A stretch of DNA of 64,000 nt from Bacilli bacterium. GTDB taxonomy: Bacteria; Bacillota_I; Bacilli_A; ML615J-28; CAG-313. Under the pieces are notes generated by a model, which had not been told where the DNA came from, made no database searches, and saw only the letters and a list, made by a program, of their open reading frames with translations. The stretch lies in contig JAGBDV010000007.1 of assembly GCA_017937305.1 (NCBI GenBank), positions 20,030 through 84,029 on the forward strand. Direction: 5' to 3'. The position numbers were made by a program, and so were the translations under genes. Shown here piece by piece: positions 1 to 9,203 of the stretch. The stretch's first letter is position 1. Each line of letters opens with the position of its first letter.

Positions 1-1
1 G

Positions 2-106
2 AATATTGATGTAACAAAGAAAGATTTCTGGATTGAGAGTCTTAAATTTATTGAGGAAGACATTGATTTATTTGAAGCATTATTGAAAGAAACAAAGGCT
101 TTATAA
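2..106 (+). CDS. M3-family oligoendopeptidase (C-terminal end only)
   Basis: Only the last 34 codons are in the window; the gene begins upstream. The visible tail reads NIDVTKKDFWIESLKFIEED and then an acidic helix before TAA. This resembles the C-terminus of PepF-type M3 zinc oligopeptidases, which end in a similar D-V-T-x-x-x-F-W segment followed by a helix. The zinc site HExxH is outside the window, so the call rests on the tail alone. The next gene starts 2 bases after the stop, so the two are probably co-transcribed. Confidence 0.5.
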   Translation, partial: NIDVTKKDFWIESLKFIEEDIDLFEALLKETKAL

Positions 107-107
107 A

Positions 108-413
108 ATGACATATCATCAAATTGTTTTAATTGTATATGTTATATATTTATTATTCTTTTCTTTGATATCTTTCTTTTTGTTTCTTATCGATAAGAGT
201 TTTGCAAAAAAAGATGGACATAAAAGAATTAAAGAAAAAACCCTATTGTTCTTTTGTTCAATAGGGGGAGGAATTGGTGGTTACTTTGGAAGAATTGTCG
301 GACATCATAAAACTAAGAAATTATATTTTTCTTTAATAATTAATTTAACTTTATTGCTTCAGTTATTAATTCTTGGCGCAATGATTACTTTTGTGATTAC
401 TAATTCTTTTTAA
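108..413 (+). CDS. DUF1294 family small membrane protein
   Basis: 101 residues with a hydrophobic segment at about 5-27, a polar middle and a second hydrophobic segment at about 75-97. The middle holds the DUF1294 signature: IDK near the membrane exit, then RIKEK, a glycine-rich GGGIGGYFGR stretch and the HHKTKK motif. The family is common in bacteria but has no assigned function. It starts directly after the peptidase stop, so it is probably translated from the same message. Confidence 0.8.
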   Translation: MTYHQIVLIVYVIYLLFFSLISFFLFLIDKSFAKKDGHKRIKEKTLLFFCSIGGGIGGYFGRIVGHHKTKKLYFSLIINLTLLLQLLILGAMITFVITNSF

Positions 414-428
414 TGTGAGGTGATTTAT

Positions 429-644
429 ATGGAAAACAAAACTTCAATTGAAAAGTCACATTCTAAATGGTCAAATTTTAAATTAACTTGTTTATGTATA
501 TTAATAACCTTATCTATTTCATCTTTATGGATAGTTGTTTGTTTTATTAATTATTTTAAACTTCTTTCCTTAATTATAACAGTTAGTGTTTCTTTATTTG
601 CTTTAATTTTAGCAATTTATTTATTGATAAGGTTTAAAAGATAA
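429..644 (+). CDS. small membrane protein of unknown function, two membrane segments
   Basis: 71 residues. ATG at 429 is chosen because AGGTG at 418-422 sits at a normal distance; an in-frame GTG at 420 lies inside that ribosome site. After a charged N-terminus (about 1-18) come two hydrophobic stretches at about 20-43 and 47-68, ending in RFKR, so it is a short hairpin membrane protein. I do not recognise a family. It lies 15 bases after the DUF1294 gene and is probably the last gene of that operon. Confidence 0.6.
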   Translation: MENKTSIEKSHSKWSNFKLTCLCILITLSISSLWIVVCFINYFKLLSLIITVSVSLFALILAIYLLIRFKR

Positions 645-741
645 AAAAATTATATTTATTATAGCAAGATTTTTATTTAAATGATATAATAAATGTGTAA
701 ATAGTTTTATTTATATAATAAGGAAAAGAGGTAATTTAATA

Positions 742-1293
742 ATGGCAAGATCTAGTATGAACATGATTAGTTTAATGAATTATGCATGGGACCAAAGACA
801 AAAAGTTGATGCTGATACTTATCAAGATCAATGTAGAAATCTACTTTCACACGCATACGCTGATTTAACAAATATGTATGATAGTTATTGTAGAAGTGAA
901 AATCTTAAGAATGATGATTTAATTTTCTATACATTCCAAGAAATTTTTGTAATGATTATGCTTAGTGATGATGATTTCTTACAAGGAGAATATGATGCAT
1001 ATTGTAAATTCTGTAATTATGCTAATATTGAACCTTTAAGTGTTGCAGATTGTAGATCTTTATATAGTCGTACGTCTGTTGATAAATTAGCAGAAAATAT
1101 TAATTTCTTATCTAAACTTCGTGATTCTATCGACCCATCTAAATATGAAGCAATGGTTCTTGCATTCTGTTATCTATGCTTACAAGGGGATAAAGCAATG
1201 GATGAAAATGAATATTATATTTTAAGATGTTTCTTTGAAGCAGGTTATGACTATGCTCCAAGTACTTGGCAACAATTCAAGGACGAATGGTAA
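742..1293 (+). CDS. hypothetical helical cytosolic protein
   Basis: 183 residues with no signal peptide or membrane segment. The protein is rich in Asp, Tyr and Cys and predicted to be mostly helical. Two similar acidic stretches, around residues 72-95 (SDDDFLQGEYDAY) and 148-165 (GDKAMDENEYYIL), resemble the D-x-x-x-x-x-E repeats of TerB-like folds, but this is only a shape similarity and I do not recognise a named family. AGAGG at 727-731 serves the start. It is followed by a strong terminator, so it is monocistronic. Confidence 0.6.
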   Translation: MARSSMNMISLMNYAWDQRQKVDADTYQDQCRNLLSHAYADLTNMYDSYCRSENLKNDDLIFYTFQEIFVMIMLSDDDFLQGEYDAYCKFCNYANIEPLSVADCRSLYSRTSVDKLAENINFLSKLRDSIDPSKYEAMVLAFCYLCLQGDKAMDENEYYILRCFFEAGYDYAPSTWQQFKDEW

Positions 1294-1322
1294 AAGTTAT
1301 TGCGATAAAAATTTAAAGGTGC

Positions 1323-1352
1323 ACTGTTATGAGTAATCATAACAGTTTTTTA
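1323..1352 (+). terminator. intrinsic terminator after the 742-1293 gene
   Basis: Perfect stem ACTGTTATGA with TCATAACAGT (1323-1332 and 1337-1346), loop GTAA, followed by a T run. It separates the upstream gene from the c-di-GMP pair. Confidence 0.9.
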
Positions 1353-1364
1353 TTATCCTTTTAA

Positions 1365-1393
1365 TTTACAAAATATTACAAAAGGTGTATAAT
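1365..1393 (+). promoter_or_regulatory. sigma-A promoter of the c-di-GMP gene pair
   Basis: TTTACA at 1365-1370 and TATAAT at 1388-1393 with a 17-base spacer. The -10 box lies upstream of ATG 1433 and overlaps an in-frame GTG at 1385, which rules out that GTG as the start of the next gene. Confidence 0.85.
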
Positions 1394-1432
1394 AAAACTG
1401 GAAAACTGTTTAGAGTTTTTGAGGAGTTTTAT

Positions 1433-4400
1433 ATGAATAGTAAAGAAAATATTATTAAAGTAGCAGTTCAAATCATATCAAATAATGGGCTCAATTTCTC
1501 AATGGATGAACTAGCAAGTAAATTAAAAATGAGTAAACGTACTGTTTATGAACAAGTAAGTAGTAAAGAAAACTTAGTAATAGAATGTATGGAAAGCTTA
1601 AAACAAAGTTTTGATACACACTATGAAGTAATTATTAAAAAAGATGATTTATGTTATTTAGATAAATTTGAAAGCTTAATTTCTTTCTTTGAACAAGAAT
1701 GGTTTATGTCTAGAACTCATCGCATGCAAATAGCTAGGTCTAATGAGATTATAAATAATAAGATAGATGAAGTTAGAAACTATTGTTTAGATAAAGCATT
1801 TAATCTTCTTGAAGAAAATTATGAAGATAATTTAACTCTTGCTTATAATAAAGATGTATTCAAATCAATTTATTTAAATACTTTAATCTCACTTGCTGAG
1901 GACTGTCGTTATGATAATTCAATTAACTTTAAAGAATCTAAGCAATTAATAATTTCAAATTTAATCAACGGTATTATATCTACTGATTCAAGGTTCTTTG
2001 GAGGTGTTTCATTACAAAGATTACTAAGTAGATCAAAAATGGGAATCATTGTTTTTAGATATTCTAATAGATTTGAACCAATTTATATTAGCCCAGGATA
2101 CAGTGAATTATTTGAAAAGATTAAAGACACTGACTCATTTTATAATGTAAATAAAAATAGCGAAATTGAAGAAAGTTTAAAATCTGTTTTAGCTGACAGA
2201 AAACATATAAGTTTTGATTGCGAACTTGAAAATAATGGTACAAAAATTTATTACTCCTTAAAAGCTTTACCTATTAAATGGCAATTATATAATGATGCTT
2301 ATTTAGCTGTTGTTACTGATGTTACAGAAACAAAGAATCGTGAATTAAAACTTGAAATTAGTGAAAAGAAGTTTGATTTAGCTTTAAAACAAACTTCTGT
2401 GTATATTTGGGAATATAATTTTGAAAATCAAACATTAGTATTCTCAGACGCATTAAGAGAAATATATGATTTAAAAACTCCAATTATCACAAAAATTCCT
2501 GAATTTTTCTTTGGTAATCGTATTATTCATCCAGACTACAATCGTAAATTTGAAAAGTTCTATCGTGGAATGAATAATGGTCAAAAAAGTGGTGAAAGTA
2601 AGATTAAGATGATTGATAAATTTGGAAATTACAAATTATTCAAGATTTCTTATAAGACTATTTTTGATAAAGATGAAAAGCCTAATACTGCAGTAGGTGT
2701 AGTTACCGCTGTTAATAATAATGTTGGGGTTGTAAGTAAGTTTGAACAAGAAGAGCAAATGATTTCACTTTTAAAGAATGAAATTACTTTTGGACTTCAA
2801 TATAATATTAGCTCAGACAAAATTGAAAAAGTATTTGGTATGCATCCAATTGTAAATATGGTTTCTAGCGAGGCAACTTTTGAAAATATTAAAGATCTAT
2901 TACTTTCATCTATTTCAAACGATGGTGATATAGCTGAAATGTCTAGACTACTTACAAAACAAACTTTATATGATTTTGTAGATGAAAATAAACAATATTA
3001 TTCTACATATATAAGAGTAAAAGATGTTAACGGTAATATAAGTTGGATGAATCTAATATTTAGATTTTTTGTTGAACCTTTTACTGGTGATGATCATTTA
3101 TTTGCGTATTTACTTGATGCTGACCATAAACATAAGTTAGAATTAAGACTTCCTGAAAAGGTAGAATATGATATAACTACAAAAGTATATGTTCAATCTA
3201 CTTTTAAGCGCATGATGAACTTTGCAGTAAGTAATGAAGAAGATGTTGATAATGATTGTGCATTTATTATAATTGAATGTATAAACTTACCTACTATTAA
3301 GATGCAATATGGTCTGGATGTAGCAGAAAAGCTTCTAGTTCATTTTAGTAGAGTTATTTCATTATGTTGTGCTAATCGATATATTGTTGGTGAGTTAGAA
3401 GATAGTCGTTTAGCTATATTTGTACCTAGAGCTGATAATTTACATGACTTAAGAAAGCGTGTTGAAGAAATTGTTGCTTTAGCACATAATTCATATGTTT
3501 TGTCTGATAATGAAGAAAAGATTGCAAAAGTATTTTTCAGTATTTTTGTATCGTCGTTAGAACATGCTAATTTTAATTATTTATATGATAAATGTTCAAA
3601 ACAATTAGAAGCATTAAAGCTTCAAGAAGACGAAATCATTGATAGCGTAGATAACATCGATAGTTATGTTAACTATACGAGCTATGATTATGATCAAGTT
3701 AGTGATCGTAATTATAATGATGATTCCAATCAAATTACAAGTTTAGTCACTACATTATATCAAGAAATTATTAGTTATAAAGATTCTGATGATATTATTA
3801 ATGAAACTTTAAGATTATTAAATTATTATTATAGTTCCTATAGATGTAGTGTGTTTACTTTAAGTTCCAATAATGAATTAGTTAACTTGAAATATGAATT
3901 TACTGTAGGAGATGTTTTATCATTTGATAAAGTAACATTTGCTATAGACGAAATTCCTGGTTTATTATATGCATCTACAAGACAAGAGCCTATTGTTATT
4001 AAGACTAACTATTCACAAGATGAATTATTATATAATTATTATAAACGTTTAAGAGAGAATAATATTAGTTTATTCTATGCAATTCCTTTAATTGAGAAAA
4101 ATGAAACGATTGGTTTCTTAACTGTATCTAATGCAACAGATCATTTAGGTGAATTAACTCTTTTAAGAGTATTTGCTCAAGTAATTAATAATGAGCTTGT
4201 TAAACAATCTTTAGTTGAAGATAAGCGTTTAAATAATGAAGTTGATTTTATTTCAAAACTTTATAATTATCATTATTTTAGAAAAGTTATCGCAAGATAT
4301 AAAAACTCTGCTTTATCAAGTTTAGGGGTAGCTTGTATTAAATTCAATGATTTACGACAAATTAATCTAGATCATGGTGTTGAGTATGGTGATAGTATAA

Positions 4401-5455
4401 TTATGCAAATTGCCGATATTCTAAGAGAACAATTTAGAATTGACTCTATTTTTAGAATTGATAGTGAAATTTTTGAAATAGTAGTTCCTGATATTGATTA
4501 TGAAACTTTTATTAGTCGTTTTAATTTAACTGTAAATAGAATTAATCAAATTAAAAAAGGGTTAGTAAGTACAGGTCATACCTGGACAGACACTGATATT
4601 GACATTGATAAATTAATTAATCATGCTGAAGAATTAATGATAATAAATAAAGATTCTAAGAGTGCTGCTGAAATATTTGATGCACAAGAAGATCATCTTG
4701 CAAACTTAAATGATGCATTAAATCGTAATTGGTTTACTTTCTTCTTACAACCAAAAGTTGATTTAAAGACAAATAAAGTTTCATGTTCTGAGTCTTTAGT
4801 TAGAATGATTCACCCAACTTATGGTGTAATTAGCCCAGCGAAGATTATTCCTATTCTAGAAAAGAATAAGATGGTAAGTGTAGTTGACTTCTATATTCTT
4901 GAACTAGTATGTCAAACATTAAAGAGATGGAAAGAGGAAGGAAGAGTACTACTTCCGATTTCGGTTAACTATTCACGTGTTACTTTATTAGAAAATGATA
5001 TCGTAGAAAGAACAAAAGATGTTATTGAAAAATATGGTGTTGATAAATCTTTAATAGAAATAGAAATTACTGAAACAATCGGTAATATGGAACAAAAGAA
5101 AATTTCAGAAATTGCTGAAAAGTTTATTGCTGCAGGTGTTAATTTAGCGATCGATGACTTTGGTTCTAAGTATTCTAGCTTATCAACATTATCAACAGTA
5201 CCATTTAACGTAGTAAAAGTAGATAAATCAATTATTAATGATTTAGTAATAAACCCAAGATCACAAATCATTGTTGAACAAATTATAAATATTTGTAAAC
5301 AACTTAATATGAAATCTGTTGCAGAAGGTATTGAAACTGAACGTCAATGGAAAGAAGTTAAGCGATTAGGATTTGATTTAGGTCAAGGCTATTTCTTTGA
5401 AAAGCCTATTTCAATCAAAGAATTTGAAGAAAAATTTATGAAAGTGATGAAGTGA
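1433..5455 (+). CDS. TetR-like HTH / PAS / degenerate GGDEF / GAF / EAL c-di-GMP phosphodiesterase
   Basis: 1340 residues, no signal or membrane segment. Order: TetR-type helix-turn-helix at about 1-50 (FSMDELASKLKMSKRTVYEQ) with a TetR-like helical part to about 185; PAS-like regions at about 190-305, 308-435 and 445-570; a degenerate GGDEF at about 580-700; a GAF-like region at about 765-925; a second degenerate GGDEF at about 938-1070, with DSEIF where GGDEF should be; and a C-terminal EAL domain at about 1096-1340. EAL reads ESL, but the metal and catalytic residues look intact: SVN, EIEITET, AIDDFG, VKVDKS, AEGIE and GQGYFFEKP. It is thus probably an active phosphodiesterase hydrolysing c-di-GMP, with enzymatically dead GGDEF parts. 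GAGGAG at 1421-1426 serves ATG 1433. A DNA-binding head on such a protein is unusual; whether it binds DNA is inference. Confidence 0.88.
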   Translation: MNSKENIIKVAVQIISNNGLNFSMDELASKLKMSKRTVYEQVSSKENLVIECMESLKQSFDTHYEVIIKKDDLCYLDKFESLISFFEQEWFMSRTHRMQIARSNEIINNKIDEVRNYCLDKAFNLLEENYEDNLTLAYNKDVFKSIYLNTLISLAEDCRYDNSINFKESKQLIISNLINGIISTDSRFFGGVSLQRLLSRSKMGIIVFRYSNRFEPIYISPGYSELFEKIKDTDSFYNVNKNSEIEESLKSVLADRKHISFDCELENNGTKIYYSLKALPIKWQLYNDAYLAVVTDVTETKNRELKLEISEKKFDLALKQTSVYIWEYNFENQTLVFSDALREIYDLKTPIITKIPEFFFGNRIIHPDYNRKFEKFYRGMNNGQKSGESKIKMIDKFGNYKLFKISYKTIFDKDEKPNTAVGVVTAVNNNVGVVSKFEQEEQMISLLKNEITFGLQYNISSDKIEKVFGMHPIVNMVSSEATFENIKDLLLSSISNDGDIAEMSRLLTKQTLYDFVDENKQYYSTYIRVKDVNGNISWMNLIFRFFVEPFTGDDHLFAYLLDADHKHKLELRLPEKVEYDITTKVYVQSTFKRMMNFAVSNEEDVDNDCAFIIIECINLPTIKMQYGLDVAEKLLVHFSRVISLCCANRYIVGELEDSRLAIFVPRADNLHDLRKRVEEIVALAHNSYVLSDNEEKIAKVFFSIFVSSLEHANFNYLYDKCSKQLEALKLQEDEIIDSVDNIDSYVNYTSYDYDQVSDRNYNDDSNQITSLVTTLYQEIISYKDSDDIINETLRLLNYYYSSYRCSVFTLSSNNELVNLKYEFTVGDVLSFDKVTFAIDEIPGLLYASTRQEPIVIKTNYSQDELLYNYYKRLRENNISLFYAIPLIEKNETIGFLTVSNATDHLGELTLLRVFAQVINNELVKQSLVEDKRLNNEVDFISKLYNYHYFRKVIARYKNSALSSLGVACIKFNDLRQINLDHGVEYGDSIIMQIADILREQFRIDSIFRIDSEIFEIVVPDIDYETFISRFNLTVNRINQIKKGLVSTGHTWTDTDIDIDKLINHAEELMIINKDSKSAAEIFDAQEDHLANLNDALNRNWFTFFLQPKVDLKTNKVSCSESLVRMIHPTYGVISPAKIIPILEKNKMVSVVDFYILELVCQTLKRWKEEGRVLLPISVNYSRVTLLENDIVERTKDVIEKYGVDKSLIEIEITETIGNMEQKKISEIAEKFIAAGVNLAIDDFGSKYSSLSTLSTVPFNVVKVDKSIINDLVINPRSQIIVEQIINICKQLNMKSVAEGIETERQWKEVKRLGFDLGQGYFFEKPISIKEFEEKFMKVMK

Positions 5456-5462
5456 TAGTATT

Positions 5463-7160
5463 ATGAAAAAGACAAAAAATTTTTATAGTATTGCAATTAT
5501 CTTTTGTATAATTATCTTTGCAGCATTAATTGTTGCTGTTGGGATGCTTACAAGACCTGATAACCATTCTACAACTAAATTTACAGAACCTATTGAGTTA
5601 AAAACAAACTGGTATATTGATATGGAAAATGATGAAGATATTCTTTGGGAATCTTTACCATATTACAATGAACTTCGTCAAGATGTATTTAAAGTTTATA
5701 ATTATCTTCCAAATGATTTATCTGATACGACATGTATTTTCTTAAAAACAAATTTCCAGTCAGTTATGGTTGAAATTGAAGGATTTGGTGTCATTTATAA
5801 TGAGCTTAATGATGATCAAGAATTGATGGGCGAAAGAATTGAAGTATTAACTCATATAATTGAACTAAAAGATGCATACGCTGGTAAAAAAATTACTGTG
5901 ATTTCAGAAAACGTTGCTAAGTATCAATACCCAATTTTAGAAGAAGTTTTAATTGGTGAAAAAGGTGATGTATTATTAAATATTTTATCTGGCACCGTAG
6001 TTTCTTTGTACTTTATCGCACTAACTGCTATTTTAGGCCTTGCTTTAATAATTATTGGTATTTTATTAGTAATTAATAAATCAACAAAGTATATTGCAGA
6101 CTGTTTATGTTTAGCTATATTTACATTACTTTTTGATGCATGGCTAATTTGTAATATAAGTGAAATACAATGTCTAATTAATGATAAAGCAACTTTATAT
6201 TCAATTTATACATTTACGCTTTATACAGTATTGTTGCCAATCTTTATTTTGCTTAGAAATAAATGTACATCGTTTACTAAACTTTATGATTCTTTATTTA
6301 TTATTAATGTTTTAATAATGATTATTAACTTTATTCTTGCATCAACTACAAACTTTAAGTTATTGTCATCTAGTATAGTTTTACATATATTTTTAAGTGT
6401 TGCGATAATATTAATGTTATATACTGTATTTGTTGAGTATTTTAAACACAAAAACAAAACTATTTTATCATTTTTAATATCTGGATCAATTTTCTTCTTC
6501 TGTGTAGGACTTACACTTGCAGCTTATTATTTCCCTAATATGAAGCTTGCAGTAATTGATTATGACTTCTTTGTAAAAATTGCATTTATAGTGTTCGTAT
6601 TAATAAATGGTGTTACATATCTACAACAAGTTATACTTGCAAGTCTTAAGATGAGTGAATCAGCAATATATCGTAAACTTGCATTTACTGATTTAATGAC
6701 TAACTTAAATAACCGTAGTTCATTTGACCATTATTTAAATACACTAACAGAAGAAATGTTTGATTCCATTAGTATATTAGAAGTTGATATTGATGGATTA
6801 AAATTTGTTAATGATAATTTCGGTCATTCCGTTGGTGATGAAATGATTAAAAAGGTTGCATCAGAAATCAAAGAAGTATTTGGTGAATATGGAAAATGCT
6901 TTAGAATTGGTGGAGATGAATTTGAAATTATTATCTTAAATGAGAATAAATCATTTATTAATTTATTAATTGATCGATTTAAATCTAATATTGATAATAT
7001 GACATTATCAAGTGGTTCTAAGGTATATGTTTCAATTGGGGCTACTTTTGATGATGGTATGTTATCAAAACATAAGTCTATTGCAAATTTAATTAATATA
7101 ACTGACCGATTAATGTATGAGAATAAACATATTAATAAAATGAATAATCATCTAGAGTAG
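5463..7160 (+). CDS. membrane diguanylate cyclase (GGDEF)
   Basis: 565 residues: a membrane segment at about 8-28, an extracytoplasmic sensor region to about 170, roughly seven membrane segments at about 175-400, and a cytoplasmic GGDEF domain at about 410-560. The layout resembles 7TM sensor cyclases. The active-site GGDEF is intact at about 482-486, and the upstream DIDGLKFVNDNFGHSVGD carries the expected Asp and Asn, so it should make c-di-GMP from two GTP. The inhibitory RxxD site upstream of GGDEF is missing. It starts 7 bases after the EAL gene and shares its promoter, so synthesis and breakdown enzymes are made together. Confidence 0.9.
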   Translation: MKKTKNFYSIAIIFCIIIFAALIVAVGMLTRPDNHSTTKFTEPIELKTNWYIDMENDEDILWESLPYYNELRQDVFKVYNYLPNDLSDTTCIFLKTNFQSVMVEIEGFGVIYNELNDDQELMGERIEVLTHIIELKDAYAGKKITVISENVAKYQYPILEEVLIGEKGDVLLNILSGTVVSLYFIALTAILGLALIIIGILLVINKSTKYIADCLCLAIFTLLFDAWLICNISEIQCLINDKATLYSIYTFTLYTVLLPIFILLRNKCTSFTKLYDSLFIINVLIMIINFILASTTNFKLLSSSIVLHIFLSVAIILMLYTVFVEYFKHKNKTILSFLISGSIFFFCVGLTLAAYYFPNMKLAVIDYDFFVKIAFIVFVLINGVTYLQQVILASLKMSESAIYRKLAFTDLMTNLNNRSSFDHYLNTLTEEMFDSISILEVDIDGLKFVNDNFGHSVGDEMIKKVASEIKEVFGEYGKCFRIGGDEFEIIILNENKSFINLLIDRFKSNIDNMTLSSGSKVYVSIGATFDDGMLSKHKSIANLINITDRLMYENKHINKMNNHLE

Positions 7161-7183
7161 TTTTCTACTCTAGATTTTTATTT
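7150..7183 (+). terminator. intrinsic terminator after the diguanylate cyclase
   Basis: An 11-bp perfect stem (7150-7160 and 7165-7175) with a TTTT loop and a T-rich tail. The stop codon TAG of the upstream gene lies inside the left arm. Confidence 0.9.
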
Positions 7184-7239
7184 TTTATTGCATATTAAGT
7201 GCTAAATGGAAAAAAAAGTTATATAATATTAGTAGTAAA

Positions 7240-7547
7240 ATATTTAAAAAACATTGAAAAGAAGAGTAAGTAATTAATAATTTTATAGAGAGTCTTTGTT
7301 GGTGGAAATAAGATATTGAGTTATTACTGAACATGGTCTTGGAGTTGGATTGTCGATATTTAGGCTTTCCCGGGTGCTCCCGTTATCGAGATAGAGTTTA
7401 CAACTTAAAGAAGAATATGCCACTATTCTTGTAACTTTAGGGATTGAACTTGATGAGGGTTAAATTGTGAGGTTTAACTAAAAAAAGGTGGTAACACGAA
7501 AGATTATTTTCGTCCTTTTATCTATAGAATAAAAGGACGTTTTTTTA
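7240..7547 (+). ncRNA. T-box leader, methionine specifier, upstream of metNIQ
   Basis: The leader shows the T-box landmarks in order: AGAGAG at 7287-7292, GGTGGAAA at 7301-7308, a GAAC followed by ATG (7333-7335) and then CTTGGAG, a CCCGTTATCGAG stretch near 7370, the T-box core AGGTGGTAACACG at 7486-7498, and a terminator stem at 7511-7539 (11 bp) with a run of seven T. The likely specifier codon ATG is methionine. TGGT at 7489-7492 can pair with the ACCA end of an uncharged tRNA with discriminator A, as in tRNA-Met. Uncharged tRNA-Met would favour read-through, raising transporter expression when methionine is short. Confidence 0.9.
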
Positions 7548-7570
7548 TTGAAAGGATGGTGAGCATACTC

Positions 7571-8548
7571 TTGAATGAAAGATTATTAGAAATAAAGAAT
7601 TTATCAAAGAGTTTTGGAGAACACCTAGTATTATCAAATATTAATCTAACTATTAATAAAAAAGATATATTTGGAATTTTAGGATTATCTGGCGCAGGTA
7701 AATCTACACTTATTAGATGTATCAATGGCCTTGAAATATTTGATGAGGGTGAGATTTATTTTAAAGATGAAAAAGTATCTTTTAATCGAGAATATCGAAA
7801 GAATGTTGCGATGATATTTCAACAATTTAATCTTTTGGATCAACGTACTGTTTTAAAAAATGTTGAACTTGCAGGAGAATTATTTAAAGACCCTGATCGT
7901 CGTAATAAAGCTATTAGATATTTAGAGTTAGTTGGTTTAAGTGATAAACTTTATAGTTATCCATCTCAACTTTCAGGTGGGCAAAAGCAAAGAGTTGCTA
8001 TAGCAAGAGCTTTAATGAGCGAACCAGAAATATTACTTTGTGATGAAGCAACTTCAGCACTTGATCCTGATACAACTAATCAAGTTTTAGCACTATTGAA
8101 AGAACTAAATGAAAAGCTCGGGTTAACAATTATTATGATTTCACATCAAATGAATGTTATTGAAAAGATTTGTAATAAAGTTGCAATAATTGATAATGCT
8201 AAAATTGTTGAAAGTGGTGAAACACAAGAAATATTCTTGTATCCAAAAACTGAAATTAGTAAGAAAATTATTTATTCAGGTCATATTAACACAAAGAGTG
8301 ATGATTCAAAATTACTTAAAGTAATCTTTAATGGTGAACTTGATATGCCATTAATTGCAAATATTGTTCAAGATTGTAACATTGTCTTATCAATAATTTA
8401 TGCAGATTCAAAAGTAGTGAATGATCGTGTATTTGGACAATTAATATTTAAAATGCCTGCAGATATTAATGATGTTTTAAAACTTCGTAAATATCTAGAA
8501 TTAAAGAATATTAATTATAAGGAGGTGGATGCGAGTGAGTTTTTCTGA
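7571..8548 (+). CDS. metN: methionine ABC transporter, ATP-binding subunit MetN
   Basis: About 325 residues. Walker A is GLSGAGKST, signature LSGGQKQRVAIARAL, Walker B ILLCDEATSALD, and the H-loop is ISHQM. The C-terminal ~75 residues form the NIL domain found in MetN, which binds methionine and feeds back on transport. The start is uncertain: TTG 7571 has GGATGGTGAG at a good distance and gives MNERLLEIKNLSKSFG, whereas ATG 7556 and GTG 7559 lie within that site. It follows a Met T-box and overlaps metI, so it is one transcription unit. Confidence 0.93.
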   Translation: MNERLLEIKNLSKSFGEHLVLSNINLTINKKDIFGILGLSGAGKSTLIRCINGLEIFDEGEIYFKDEKVSFNREYRKNVAMIFQQFNLLDQRTVLKNVELAGELFKDPDRRNKAIRYLELVGLSDKLYSYPSQLSGGQKQRVAIARALMSEPEILLCDEATSALDPDTTNQVLALLKELNEKLGLTIIMISHQMNVIEKICNKVAIIDNAKIVESGETQEIFLYPKTEISKKIIYSGHINTKSDDSKLLKVIFNGELDMPLIANIVQDCNIVLSIIYADSKVVNDRVFGQLIFKMPADINDVLKLRKYLELKNINYKEVDASEFF

Positions 8549-9203
8549 GATTTTTAAAATGATTTTAGAAACTCTAGGAATGACATTTATTTCATGTGGT
8601 TTAGCATACATTTTAGGTCTTCCGACGGGAATCTTACTTAATGTAACTTCTAAAAAAGGAATAATGCCATGTAAGTGGTTAAATACGATTTTAAGTTTAA
8701 TAATTAATATCTTAAGATCCATTCCTTGTTTAATTATTGTTGTTTTATTAATGCAAACTGTACGTGATATATTTGGTAGAGCTACTGGAGAATGGTATGC
8801 AATAATTATTCCACTTTTTGTAACTTCATTTGGTTTTGTATCTAGAATGGTAGAACAGTCCTTAGCTGAAGTTGATAATGGTAAAATTGAAGCTATCGAA
8901 TCTTTAGGAGCTACTAAGTTCCAAATTATTACAAAAGTATTACTACCAGAATCAAGAGCCTCTTTAATATCAGGGCTTGCAGTTACCTTAGTTTCAATTC
9001 TAGGATATACTTCATTTGCATACAATATTGGTGCTGGTGGTTTAATCGCAGGTATTTGGAAATTCTATTCTAAGAATACTGGTGATTATTTAAGTGAACC
9101 ATTCTTCTGGATAATGATTATTGTTGTTATTTTAATTGTTCAAGGTATCCAAGAATTAGGTTTATTAATTTCAAAGAAAATAGATAAAAGGAGAATATTA
9201 TAA
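8535..9203 (+). CDS. metI: methionine ABC transporter, permease subunit MetI
   Basis: 222 residues with five or six hydrophobic segments and the MetI-type coupling region (about residues 115-150) with the EAIESLGATKFQIITKVLLP loop that docks on the ATPase. GTG 8535 is preferred over ATG 8529 because GGAGGTG at 8521-8527 is too close to the latter. It overlaps the end of metN by 14 bases and shares its stop region with the start of metQ, which indicates translational coupling. Confidence 0.92.
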   Translation: MSFSEIFKMILETLGMTFISCGLAYILGLPTGILLNVTSKKGIMPCKWLNTILSLIINILRSIPCLIIVVLLMQTVRDIFGRATGEWYAIIIPLFVTSFGFVSRMVEQSLAEVDNGKIEAIESLGATKFQIITKVLLPESRASLISGLAVTLVSILGYTSFAYNIGAGGLIAGIWKFYSKNTGDYLSEPFFWIMIIVVILIVQGIQELGLLISKKIDKRRIL

